Assembly: GCA_009602735.1 (NCBI GenBank)
Contig: WELA01013479.1
Span: 304,320-368,319 of the forward strand
DNA length: 64,000 bases
From: Mesotaenium endlicherianum
Lineage: Eukaryota; Streptophyta; Zygnematophyceae; Zygnematales; Mesotaeniaceae
Direction: 5' to 3'
Below, piece after piece: positions 11,901 to 23,100 of the stretch. Every line of letters starts with the position of its first letter. Within the stretch, counting starts at the first letter, position 1. Both the position numbers and the translations under genes were made by a program. Under the pieces are notes generated by a model. That model was not told the DNA's origin. It made no database searches and saw only the letters and a program-made list of their open reading frames with translations.

Positions 11901-14900
11901 AGCAAGGCTCCTGGCGCGCGATCGTGGAGAAGGTCAAGGAGGGCGCGCGTGGCGCGTCCCTGCCGCACCAGCTGGCGTACAAGGCGCACCACATCCTGGG
12001 CCTGGTGAAGCTGCGCATGTACGGCGCCGCGGCCGACGAGCTGCGGACGCTGGGGGACCTGGACAGCCCGCAGTACCAGTACCAGGCCTTTCCCCACCTG
12101 TACCCCGGCAAGAGAGGTCCGCACTGTCCCTTGCTGTGCCTGCTCTCTGGCTCTGCTCTGCTCTCTGGCTCTGCTCTGCTCTGCTCTCTGCTCCTCTCTT
12201 CTTATTTCCCGTTTCGTCCCCATTGCGCCTGGACTTTCTGTTTTCTGTGGCTGGATTCATGCACCCCTGCACACATGTGTTCGTGTGTGTATGTTTGGGG
12301 GGGGGGAAGGGGGAGGGGGGGGGATTGTGAGGTCTGCCGATGCTGCTTAGCAAGCACCACGTGCATGCATTCCTGTGCTTTGCTGTGCTATCCTCTGCTC
12401 TGCTCTCTGCTGCTCTTTGATGTGCTGTGCTGTACTGTACTTTGCTCTGTGCTCTTTTCTGCTTCCTTCTCCTCTCGCGCTTCTTTGGGGAGCTTCTTCG
12501 CCCTCCTCTCCTGCAACTGCACCCCTGCACCCTTGTGCTCGTGTGCGTTATATGTGCGTGTGTGTGTAATTGCAAAAGAGAGAGAGAGATGGGGTTTATT
12601 GTGCGTGGTTGTGGGCAGCGTGGTTGCATGATTGCGAGGCTGCGCCCTGTTTTGGTAAGTGATGATGGCCGCAGTGGCTAGCGGGTGCAGGATCCATGGT
12701 GCCCTTTGCGCTGAGGTGGGTGCACGCTGAGCTGGCGCACAGGAGCGGCAATACGGGGGAGGCCATTGACCGTCTGTACGCCCTCCTGGCCTTCTGCTCT
12801 GCGCGGGTGAGCAGGCTGCTCCTATTGCTCCCTCTCGCTCTCCCTCCCTGCTCTGCTCCAGTGAGCCATCTCCATCTTTCTCATTCCTCCTGCCTCTCCG
12901 CCTGCCTCCCTCCCTACCTGCTTCCTGTCTGCCTGCCTCTCTCCGTCGCTTCCTCTCCCTCCCTCTCTCCCTCCCTCTACCTCCCTCCCTCCCCCTCCCT
13001 CCCNNNNNNNNNNNNNNNNNNNNNNNNNNNNNNNNNNNNNNNNNNNNNNNNNNNNNNNNNNNNNNNNNNNNNNNNNNNNNNNNNNNNNNNNNNNNNNNNN
13101 NNNNNNNNNNNNNNNNNNNNNNNNNNNNNNNNNNNNNNNNNNNNNNNNNNNNNNNNNNNNNNNNNNNNNNNNNNNNNNNGGGTGGGGGGTGGGGGGATGG
13201 GGGATCGTGGGGGCGCATTCGGATGATTTTGTGTCTTATGTTGCCTTCGGATGCAGATCTCGGCGCTGCAGGAAGGCCTGGAACAGTCGAGCGAAGTCAG
13301 CAGCAGCGAAGGAGGAGGAGCGGCGGATGATGAGGATGATGCTGCGATGCTGACCTCGGCGGAGGCCGGCCACCGGCCTGAGGGCTCCGCCGCTGCTGCT
13401 CCTCGTCCTCCTGCAGATGAAGCAGCGAGGGAGAGTGGCCAGGGTGCCGGCAGTGCCACCACGGCTGCTGCGCCTGCAGAGAGCGGGAGCAAGCCCGTGG
13501 CTGCCACTGATGCAGGCGCGCAGAGCCCCGTCATGGGAGATCTCCCAGCTGTCGCTGCCTCTGCCCCTGTGCCTGCCCCTGCGCCTGCACCTGCTCCGCC
13601 TGTGCCTGCCCCTGTGCCTGCGCCTGCGCTCTCTGGGTCAGCAGAGACAGGGTCAGGGAAGGGGGGGGGGCATGGCGGCAGCGGAGGCGGCGACGAGGAG
13701 GGGGACGCGCGTGCGGTCCTGGAGGCCAGGTGGCAGAAGCGCAGGGACATGGTGCTGTACGCGCTGCTGAGCCACCACGTGGCGCGGCGCGACTACGAGG
13801 TGGCGCTGCAGTGGCTGCGGAGCCTCCTCCTGAGACGGGCAGGGGCGGGCGGCAGCAGGGCGCGCACGCGCGGCGAGGACCCCCACGTGCTCTCGAGCTA
13901 CGCGCACGTGCAGCTCCAGATGGGGGACTTGGAGGGCGCCAAGCGGACGTTTGCGCGTGTGGAGGAGATTGCCAGCGACACGCCAACCGGCGCGCCCGGG
14001 GACCGCCACGTGGCGCGGCTGGTGCAGCGCAACCGCGGGCTGCTGCTGTTTGCGCTGAAGCAGTACGAGCCCGCGCTCGCCGAGTTTGACGCCGTACTCG
14101 CCTCCCACCCGGGGGACTACATCGCCGCCAACAACAAGGTGGGTGAGAAGAGGCGGGGGAGGGGGAGGGGGAGGGCGAGGGCGAGGGAGAAAGGAGGGAG
14201 GGAAGAAGGAGGAGGGAGGGAGGAGTTTCGGGGTCATGCCTGCGCCCTTGGCACTCTGTACGACCAATTCTGCGGAAAATACAGTCTTGGGGCTATGCTG
14301 GTTGTGTGGGCTGGCTCTCTTTCTTCTCTCTGAAGTCATGAATTCTCCTCTAAGTTTGTTGCTTCACACGCAAAGCTCGTGTTCTGGCGCCGGTATCTTG
14401 ACTCCCCTCCGTTTGTCCTGCCAGGCCTGGCGTCAACTGTGAGGGACTTTGGCTTTGTGCTCTCCTCTTTCCTTCTCTTCCTCTCGCCTGCTGGGCCACG
14501 CACCACGCGCCACGCGCCACCATCATGGACACGTGGTTCTGTGCGCACGCCCGCAAACAACCTTGGCGCGTACAAGTGTCGAGTTGTGGCAGCTGCCATG
14601 CCTTCCTGGCGGCTTCACGACCGACCACATATGTCACCTATCCTCAGGTGGTGCAAGTGGGCAGTAAAAAACGTGGATGGCCCCTTTGTAGCCACCTCCA
14701 GTGCACTTCTGAAGTTTGCCTTGTGGCGGCCCCCTCCTTCTGGATGGGTGCTGCAGGAGCTTTGAGGTTTGAACGGCTTGCTGCAGACATGCAACGGACC
14801 GACTGGGAACATGCAACAGCTCCCCACCTCTGCTACCTCGCCAAATTAAATAACTCATTGATTTAAACAGCGGTCCCTGAGGGAGGGGCCCTGGGGCTGC

Positions 14901-15387
14901 ATGCAGGCGCTGTGTCTGATGCACGCACGCGCACTTCTGCCCCACCGTCTTTGGCCTAAACCCTAAATTCCTGCGAGGGGGAGTGCATGCAGGCACTGTG
15001 GTCGTAGTCATGCGCACTGTTGCCCCACCTTCGTTGACCTAGATCCAAATTCCTGAGGGGGGGGAAGTGCATGCAGGCGCTGTGTCTGATGTACACGCGC
15101 GTTCTTTCTCCACCGTCGTTGGCCTAAACCTTAAACCCTTTTGAGGGGGGGAGTGGTTGCAGGCGCTGTGCTTGATGTACGTGCGCGACCTGATGGGCGC
15201 CATCAAGGTGCTGGAGGACGCGCTGCAGAACGAGCCGCTGGCGGCGCTGGACGAGACGCTCGTGCTCAACCTGTGCAGCATGTACGAGCTGGCGTCGACC
15301 AATTGCGCCGCCACCAAGCGCACGCTCAGCAACTGGCTCATGCGCCTCGCGCCCGACGACTTTGACCTCATGTGCACCCGGCTCTAG
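8957..15387 (+). CDS. TRAPPC12: TRAPPC12 (trafficking protein particle complex subunit 12), TPR protein
   Basis: Subunit of the TRAPPIII tether acting in ER-Golgi traffic and autophagy. Exon 1 (8957-9439) codes for a 161-residue disordered proline-rich N terminus. It joins in frame to 10703-10919 (SWRAIVEKVKEGARG, ADELRTLGDL, YPGKRG), 12691-12806 (SMVPFALRWVHAELAHRSGN), 13257-14138 (a long exon with an Ala/Pro-rich linker, then TPR-type helices: DMVLYALLSHHVARRDYEVA and VQLQMGDLEGAKRTFARVEE) and 15163-15387 (ALCLMYVRDLMGAIKVLEDA to the stop). These phases all agree and give about 640 residues, close to the family size. The order of conserved blocks matches animal TRAPPC12 to the end. The exon at 10703-10919 appears again at 11900-12116 because of an assembly duplication, so it should be counted once. 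The intron before the 13257 exon contains an N gap. Confidence 0.9.
9490..9850 (+). repeat. Degenerate repeat array in TRAPPC12 intron 1
   Basis: A core like TTTGAGGGAGC followed by an A/C-rich stretch (CACACAAAAG, CACACAACTG, CACACAAAGG) recurs near 9501, 9589, 9648, 9757 and 9822. A similar GAGGGAGTGGCTC lies in the end of exon 1 near 9400, so the array may have grown from the exon edge. Spacing is irregular (59-109 bases), so that origin is only a suggestion. Confidence 0.5.
9950..10030. repeat. Short tandem repeat of GAGATCCTCT type
   Basis: About five imperfect 12-20-base units around the core GAGATCCTC, in TRAPPC12 intron 1. Confidence 0.6.
10515..11293 (+). repeat. First copy of a 779-bp direct duplication, probable assembly artefact
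   Basis: This segment, containing the TRAPPC12 exon at 10703-10919, appears identical to 11712-12490. It ends at an isolated N (11294), and the second copy begins just after another isolated N (11711). Identity through hypervariable T/C/G-rich intron sequence, with Ns at both junctions, indicates unmerged contig ends. Confidence 0.85.
11295..11710. other. 416-bp sequence between two isolated Ns, placement doubtful
   Basis: Unique sequence sitting between the two identical 779-bp copies and bounded by an N on each side. If the copies are one locus, this small contig cannot really lie here, or it belongs to an alternative haplotype. It has no recognisable coding content. Its CAC/CCT-rich style is like local introns. 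Confidence 0.6.
11712..12490 (+). repeat. Second copy of the 779-bp direct duplication
   Basis: Offset 1197 bases from the first copy. It continues into unique intron sequence at 12491, while the first copy is cut by an N, so this copy is the one contiguous with the rest of TRAPPC12. Confidence 0.85.
13004..13179. other. Assembly gap (N run) in a TRAPPC12 intron
   Basis: The left flank is a run of CCCTCC units and the right flank a run of GGGTGGGG units. The flanks are C-rich on one side and G-rich on the other, a context prone to hairpins or G-quadruplexes that often stops sequencing. Confidence 0.95.
14874..15192 (+). repeat. Splice-acceptor echo array before the last TRAPPC12 exon, about 86-bp period, four units
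   Basis: The true acceptor and exon start (CAG at 15160, then GCGCTGTGCTTGATGTACG) is preceded by three decayed copies with CAG at 14904, 14990 and 15074, giving steps of 86, 84 and 86. Each copy keeps a GCATGCAG-like acceptor, about 28 bases resembling the start of the exon, a GCCCCACCGTC-like segment, a CCTAAACC motif and a G-rich run. No offset from the true acceptor is a multiple of three, so splicing to any copy would break the frame. Confidence 0.88.
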
Positions 15388-15424
15388 GCAGTCGAGATTA
15401 CAGAGCAAAGTCAAGTTTTAGCGT

Positions 15425-15770
15425 AAGCTTTGCCGGCGGCCGCCGCCAAGCGCACCCGCCACCGTTGGCGATATGCTCATGCGCGTGGTGCCCCGATGGC
15501 GACAACTTTGACCTTACGTGCATCGATTCTAGAGTCTCGAGACACCACTGAGCATGAGTCGTCACAGTGCGCACTCTCAACAACCGGCTCGTTTGCTGGC
15601 AGCTGGATGGTTGCGCCCGACAACTTCAACCTTGTGTGAACCTTTTAGCGGGAGCTAGCCGCCACCTATTGCCCCCAACCGCCAGTGTCAGGCCTCAATA
15701 ATCGGCTCATGCGTCTCATGCTTATAGAGGGTAGAGCTCGACGTGTTTGACTTGGCTCTTAGTCTCTAGA
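15425..15770 (+). repeat. Three decayed copies of the 3' end of the TRAPPC12 coding region, downstream of the stop
   Basis: The last coding exon ends with AAGCGCACGCTCAGCAACTG, CTCATGCGCCTCGCGCCC and TTTGACCTCATGTGCACC before CTCTAG. Diverged versions follow at about 15440-15540 (AAGCGCACCCGCC, CTCATGCGCGTGG, TTTGACCTTACGTGCATC), 15560-15650 (GCGCACTCTCAACAACCGG, GCGCCCGACAACTTC) and 15655-15770 (GGCCTCAATAATCGGCTC, ATGCGTCTCATG, GTTTGACTTGG, CTCTAG). Order is kept within each copy, so these are tandem copies of roughly the last 110 coding bases, now in the 3' untranslated or flanking region. Confidence 0.82.
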
Positions 15771-17101
15771 CAATGTTCGTGGCTCACGGGGGCGGTGTGT
15801 AGATTGAAAAGAGTGGTCCAAACATGAGGTGCAGAATTCAAATAATTAGTTGATTGGTTAGCAACCGTTTTCTGGCACATTCTCTAGCTTCCAAGTAAGA
15901 AACGGTTGCTTGAAGTTGCACAAACCTCCACTTTTCTTGGAACTTTGTTGGTACAAATACTACTCATGCACTCTATATCATGCTCTAGTATATTTAATAC
16001 CATTGTTTTTTGAATCTTCGTTTGAATGTCTTTAGAATAGAGATAATTTTACAACTAGCCAAGTGGCAAGGACTGAGCAAATCTGAACAAAGAAAAGTAT
16101 TGCAAAGTCAAAGCCCTCAATTCGATAATGAATAATGAAATTATATTCTTGAATGCGCATGCATGTCAGAATATCTATGTGCAACAAGTACAAAATATTT
16201 TTGGTGACCGCCTTGTACATGATATTCAGCATGCATGTGAGTAATACACTTGAATCCATTTTTGGTGGTGTTTGAGTGCAGCTTAGAGTTTCGAACAGCT
16301 AGGACCTGACGTTTCTTAAATTTCATGTGCTACGACCGCTACTTCTTATTGGCCTCGAAAAGCGAGCAGATGTATATCGAGAGTGCTCTTTAATCATCTT
16401 AAATACGATGGGGAAAACGATAAAAAGAAATAAGTGGTGATGTTGCTGCGTCGGTTCACGTTTTGTACTTTTCAAAATCTGTAGAAGCCGATCAAGGCAC
16501 TCAAAAGCTGCCACTAGATGTACCCCCAAAAAAAAAGACTTGTCAAAACGTTAAAACGTCGGTATCGCTAACAGCTGACCGCAAAAGAAACTCCTATAAT
16601 TGCCTATAATTGCTAAAATATTTTTGATAGTTTGTTCGGGCAACGGAGTCCAGGAGATTTCAACCAGTTTCAACGAGCGTCCTGACGACGCTTGTCGAGT
16701 CGTTGCAATGACGTTAGCTCTGAAGCACTATGAAGTGCTAACCACGTGATATAGGTTGGGAACTTCTCCATCATGTCCCTGTCTCAAGGACCCACACTCC
16801 ATTGATGCTCGTCTTGCAAAACAGTTCGTCGCTAGCAGTGCCATCTCTCACAAAAATTGTTCGTCGAGGCCCATCTTGTGAAAAGTGAACAAGACTAATT
16901 AAGTTCCCACATTAAAGTCAAGTACTTCAGTGTATGGGAGAAATGGCTGATATAACTCGCGACCAGGTGTGTTTTATTTCGGGGCTTATGAACTCAAAAT
17001 GCCCCCCGGAAACCTTTTTTTTTCCTCGTATCCTCTTATATAGGCTCATGTTTCTCTGCTCCTTTTGCCCTTCGGTGTCGTAATACCCCAGTAATTTATT
17101 G
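15771..17101. other. Intergenic, AT-rich, between TRAPPC12 and V-ATPase H
   Basis: No exon is convincingly recognised here. It should contain the promoter of the V-ATPase H gene and perhaps a short untranslated or N-terminal exon, because the first recognised exon begins directly after a good acceptor sequence (TTGATGCAG). Confidence 0.5.
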
Positions 17102-20100
17102 ATGCAGGTTCTTAGGCGTGACATACCATGGGAAACCTACATGACAGCAAAGCTGATCACAGGGACAGGTCTTCAACTCTTACGTCGCTATGATCATCGT
17201 TCAAAAGAGATTCAGGCTGGTTACCTTGACGAGGTACACCTTCACAAGCATCTCTTCCGCTTGCAGCATTGTATCACTTTTAGCCTCGGGACTTTCAAGT
17301 CCTGGATACGCTATGATGCAGTTGCTGTTGGCATGTAACTTCGTATAATGAGCACAACTTCTTACATGGCCACTATTTGAATGGCGCGTTCCCCTTGCTG
17401 GTTTGCAGGATGGCCCGGCATATATTAAAACTTTTCTCACTGTCCTCCGGAATGTGACTAAAGAGGAAACAATTGAGTACACTCTGGCCCTTATTGATGA
17501 TCTGCTAGCTGGTAAAGATTCCTCCATAATATTGCAACTCTGTCCTTGATCCTTGAGAAGGAGGTGTACTTATAATTGGTGTCTCTTGTAGTTGATTATA
17601 CTGCATGCTTGATACTAGGGGCCTACCCCTGCTACTTAAGGACAGCTTAATTTCTATGACGACATGAAGCTTCACTTTCAGATGGGAAAATTGGTTGGAG
17701 AGTAAGCAATGTTTGAAGACAGATGTTCACCTTTATGATGTCGGTGGCAGCAAACCCGCGACGGGCAAGATTGTTCCATGACCCTTCCGTAGCCTCTGAA
17801 GATGTCTACAACATCTTACTAAGGTGAATATTGGCTTGGAGAAACATTGCCCCTGGCGTGCGTGCATAGGTTTTCATCCATATGAAGTTTGCTTACTGTC
17901 TTATGAAATTTTGTGCGGCGGAACCTAGCCGCTGATTGCAGACATGGGTCTTTAACAATATAAAATCTGCTGACTGTACCTAATGGGACGAAAGGTCGTA
18001 GAAGAAGCCTCATTGGTGTATCGTGTGGCTGTCTTCATTGCAGTGGTCAGTATGAGGTATTTAGGCAGTCTTTAGTTGTCATAGAGATGACACTGAGTAC
18101 GTAGCCTACATGTGCAGGCTGTTGTCTCGGAAGAGCTGGTTTGTGCTGGAGAAGAGCTGCAAGATTTTGACGCTGGTAATCAGGTAAGCTGCACAATAGC
18201 ATAACCACCGCTGTTGTCAACCCAAAAAGAAGAGGCCGTGCTAAGTAGCAGTGGCGTGTTTTGCAGCAGGAGTTACTGTGCAGGCCCTGGAGAGCAGTGA
18301 GTAGTAAATGGGTGAAGCAAGAGAGTCAGCAGTTCTGCAACACAAGCTGACATCATCGTAGAAGCTGCAGTGCATACTATTCTGCCTTTCACAACGGTTG
18401 CCTTAGTAGGCCCTCGTGTGTGTCCTGAGGTTTCTCCAGCAGCAGAAATGGGAGAGGCTTGCTAGCGTGAAGCTTTCAGTTCGGAGTCTTGGCTGGATCC
18501 TTGAAGTTGCCCACCTGGCTCATCTCTTGGTGCGATGAAAACATCATGCATGTATACATACATCCTGCAGCATGTAACCGTCACCGTCAGCATCTGCGTC
18601 GTCGTACAGCAGTCATAGTCAGCATGGAGCACCTGCATCATCACACACCAAATCGCGGCCTGCATGCAGCTTGCAGCGCGCCGCATGTAGGACTCTCAAT
18701 CTCATCTACATCGGGGCACAGCATTTACAGTCAGCATCTGCATCAGCAGGCGATGCAGATGCAGCAGTCACGCGCAGCAGCTTCTGCATCAGCATCAGCA
18801 TTACCACCAGCAATCTGAGGCTAGCTAACGTGATGGCTGGGGTGGTGCAGCTGTAGACCCAAGGAGAGGGCGCAGGCATCTGGTGCTGCATCTGCATCTA
18901 CTTCAACGCCGTCAACGGCGTCGACAGAAGTGCAAGCTCAGCAGGGCATGGATGCTGTGCTCACCAGCTTTGTTGACTGGCTTTGCAACCAGGTAACCCC
19001 CCCCATTGGGTGCTTTTTTGGGGGGGAGGGGAGAGAAGGTAGGGAGATGGCGAGAGCAGCTAAAGGGGGATTCTGCTGTTGTATGCTGCTGCCACCTGTC
19101 TGCTTGTGGCCTCCCTCTGCCTTGCTCCCCTCAAAAATCATGCTCTAAGCCTGAGAAGAGAAGGAACAACATGACCAGAACCTGAGGCGTTGTGTGCGGG
19201 GTTGTGTGCGGGTTGGCGGCGGCAGCTGAGGTATCCATCGCATGCGTCTCGCGGCCCACCCACAGCCATTTCTGCGCTCGCCACGCTGCTGCGCGAGGCG
19301 CCTGTCCGCGACATGCTGGTCCGGAGCGACGGCGTGAAACACATCGCCCCTCTCATCTCCCCTGCCTCCTCCCAGCACTACATGCAGGTGTGCCCTTTCA
19401 ATTCTCCCTCCCCTCCCCTCCCCTCCCTTCCACCCCTCTTCTATTCCCTTCCCCCCTTTCATCCTTTTCCACCTTCTGTCTTCTGTCCCTTTCTGTCCTC
19501 GTGATCCCTCCAGCACCTGGGGCGCATCATCTTCAACACAGTCCTCCCCTCCCCTCCCCTCCCCTCTCCCCGCTTCCCTCCTCCGGCACTTTTCTCTATA
19601 CCCTCTCTGACCTGCCAGCACCCTGAAGCAGCTCAAGGCTAACATCCTCATCGCACTAATGTGAACACTCACGACCAAACAACGGGTGCCCACCTTTGAC
19701 TCTCGCCCCCATGTAGGCTGACCAGAAGTGCACATGGGGCGGGCGGGTGAGTTGGTGGGGCAGCTGCTGTACGAGGCCATTCTGTGCGTGTGGCTGCTGT
19801 CGTTCAATGACGCGGCAGTAGAGGCAATCAGCGCCACCCGCATCGTCCCTCGCCTTGTGGACGTTGCCAAGTCTTCCACGAAAGAGAAGGTGCGTGCCGC
19901 CCCCCCCCCCCNTGCATCTGCATCTACTTCAACGCCGTCAACGGCGTCGACAGAAGTGCAAGCTCAGCAGGGCATGGATGCTGTGCTCACCAGCTTTGTT
20001 GACTGGCTTTGCAACCAGGTAACCCCCCCCATTGGGTGCTTTTTTGGGGGGGAGGGGAGAGAAGGTAGGGAGATGGCGAGAGCAGCTAAAGGGGGATTCT

Positions 20101-23100
20101 GCTGTTGTATGCTGCTGCCACCTGTCTGCTTGTGGCCTCCCTCTGCCTTGCTCCCCTCAAAAATCATGCTCTAAGCCTGAGAAGAGAAGGAACAACATGA
20201 CCAGAACCTGAGGCGTTGTGTGCGGGGTTGTGTGCGGGTTGGCGGCGGCAGCTGAGGTATCCATCGCATGCGTCTCGCGGCCCACCCACAGCCATTTCTG
20301 CGCTCGCCACGCTGCTGCGCGAGGCGCCTGTCCGCGACATGCTGGTCCGGAGCGACGGCGTGAAACACATCGCCCCTCTCATCTCCCCTGCCTCCTCCCA
20401 GCACTACATGCAGGTGTGCCCTTTCAATTCTCCCTCCCCTCCCCTCCCCTCCCTTCCACCCCTCTTCTATTCCCTTCCCCCCTTTCATCCTTTTCCACCT
20501 TCTGTCTTCTGTCCCTTTCTGTCCTCGTGATCCCTCCAGCACCTGGGGCGCATCATCTTCAACACAGTCCTCCCCTCCCCTCCCCTCCCCTCTCCCCGCT
20601 TCCCTCCTCCGGCACTTTTCTCTATACCCTCTCTGACCTGCCAGCACCCTGAAGCAGCTCAAGGCTAACATCCTCATCGCACTAATGTGAACACTCACGA
20701 CCAAACAACGGGTGCCCACCTTTGACTCTCGCCCCCATGTAGGCTGACCAGAAGTGCACATGGGGCGGGCGGGTGAGTTGGTGGGGCAGCTGCTGTACGA
20801 GGCCATTCTGTGCGTGTGGCTGCTGTCGTTCAATGACGCGGCAGTAGAGGCAATCAGCGCCACCCGCATCGTCCCTCGCCTTGTGGACGTTGCCAAGTCT
20901 TCCACGAAAGAGAAGGTGCGTGCCGCCCCCCCCCCCCCTTCTTTTCCCCCTCCTCTCATGCCCCTCGTATGCCCCCCCTGCCGAAGCCTTTGTGGAACAG
21001 GCTATTTGTACTTAGGACTGGGCAGCTTTTTATTGAGACCTTTTGCAACTTTTTCTCCCTCATGTATCCCTATGCTGAAGACAGAAGACAGCTTCACGCG
21101 TTGTAATTTTCCTGTGATTGCATCGTCATCTGCAGTGAAATATACACTCCGCAGAGGAAGACAAGAAGTTACAGCCGATCTGCAGCGCCTGTGCAACGCC
21201 TTTCCTCGCAGCGGTTCTATTCTGACCAGCGGCGCAGCTTGGTTGTCCCTGTTTATGCGAGCACGGTCTGTGCCCGTGCGCAGGTGGTGAGAGTATCCGT
21301 GCTCACGCTGAAGAACCTGCTGGCCAAGGGAGCGCTCGGAGAAGTGATGGTAGAGGCTGGCCTGGGCAAGGCCGTGGCCTCCCTCAAGCTTCAGTCCTGG
21401 GGCGATGAGGTCACCCATCGCGCCCCCCTCCTTCCCTCCTCCCACCTCCCCAGACCTCCCCCCTTCCTCTTCAGCTACTCTTTGCTTTTGCCATACTTTG
21501 ACATCGTCACTCCCCACTTCTCGTTTGCCATTCGCATTGAAAGGTTGCAGGAAAGTAGCCCACGAGTGCGGCACTTTGACACATCGTACTCCCAGCATGC
21601 TCTGCCTTCAGTCCTATGGAAGCGGTTTCTGGCTAACGGGTGCGTGGCAATACATCGACTTGAGAGCATGTGAGGTGAAGCAGCCTGGCTTGTGCATGCA
21701 GGCCTTGAGCTCAGGTTAAGCCTCTAGTCCACGCCGGGCCTGGTTGTGTCGCTGCTGCCAGGCGTCACTAGGTGTCGCTCGCGCCTGCAAGCATGCCGGG
21801 CTCACAGGCCGGGCTCTTATACACAGGACAGGTTAAGGTCCCGATCTGGCCTGTCGGCAGCGGCGCTCTGCCATGTGTCGCTTGTGCGTGTGCCTGTACG
21901 CCAGCCGATTGTGGTGGCGGCTGTGTGCGGGGTGGTGGTGGCGCCACTGGCGGGAGTGGTGCAGGACCTGAAGGAGGCGCTGAGCGCGCTGGAGGAGGGG
22001 CTGCGCGCAAACGTCAAGGTGCAGAGCTCGTTCGACAAGTACAAGAGCGAGGCCCTGCAGGGCCGCCTGGAATGGACGCCCATGCACAAGGACCCCGCCT
22101 TCTGGCGCGAGAACGTCATGAGGTTCGAGGATAGCGACTTCCAGGTAGCCTTACCCCCCGCCCCTCCCTCTCCCCCCCCCTGCCTCCCCTCCTTTGCTCC
22201 CTCCCCCCGGCTTGCCCCTCCCTAGGGCCCTTTNCGCAAAAGCCTCCTGCCCCTTCTGTCCCTCGCAGGACTCCCCTTTTGGCCGTTCGCCTGCTTGTGT
22301 TTCCGTCTGCTTCTTTCCTCTGCTGGCTCGCTGGCTTCTGGAGGTGGGAAGTTGCAAGCGTCCTCTGCGATAGAGTGCGGTGACTTGGGAGCACTGCGGG
22401 GTGTTAGTGATATGCCAGGCATGGTGTGTCGTGCGGCAATAGTTTCCGCGGAAGGCGTGTGAGCTTGCTTGTGAGGGCGTCCAGGAGCTTGCTTTCATGT
22501 GAACCAGCAAGGCATCTCATTAATCAGCAGGGCACTACCTGAAGGTAGTTGTGATGGCGCGGTAGGTACGTAGATGGCATGTGCGCAAGTCAGCAGGTCT
22601 TGCTGCGTGCTGCCAGATGTGCGGCACCGTCTGGGCCCCTCTCCTGCTGCACGCTCTACCACGGCTGCCGTGCTGTCTCTTCTTGTGCTGCTTACTTCGA
22701 GAGGCGAGGGTCCCACTCCATCAGGTGGGATGTGGAAGCAAGTCAGCCCCCCCAGAGAAAGTAAGCAGCGAACACAAAGCTTGAGTAGGCTCTGGTCGTC
22801 ATGGTCCACATGGCTGCCACATGCAGATGATACAGAGGGTGGGAAGTCGGAAGGGGGGAAGGCGGGAATATAGTATTCTCTTCTGTTGCTGCTGCTGCTG
22901 CTGCCAAGCAGGTGCTGAGACTGCTGGTCACAATGGGATGTTATTTACCTCGTCTGCTGCTGCTGCTGTTGCTGCTGGTGGTGCCGAGCAGGTGCTGAGG
23001 GTGCTGGTGACGCTCCTGGACTCGTCAAAGGAGGCGAGGACGCTGGCGGTGGCGTGCCACGACCTGGGGCAGTTCATCCAGGCGCACCCGTCGGGCCGCA

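Noticed and set aside
10515-12490. Real exon duplication in TRAPPC12
   Set aside because: Same reasoning: copies appear identical, and both inner junctions are isolated Ns.
18887-20937. Real tandem duplication of three V-ATPase H exons
   Set aside because: Copies appear identical even in homopolymer runs, an N sits exactly at the joint, and all homologues have these exons once.
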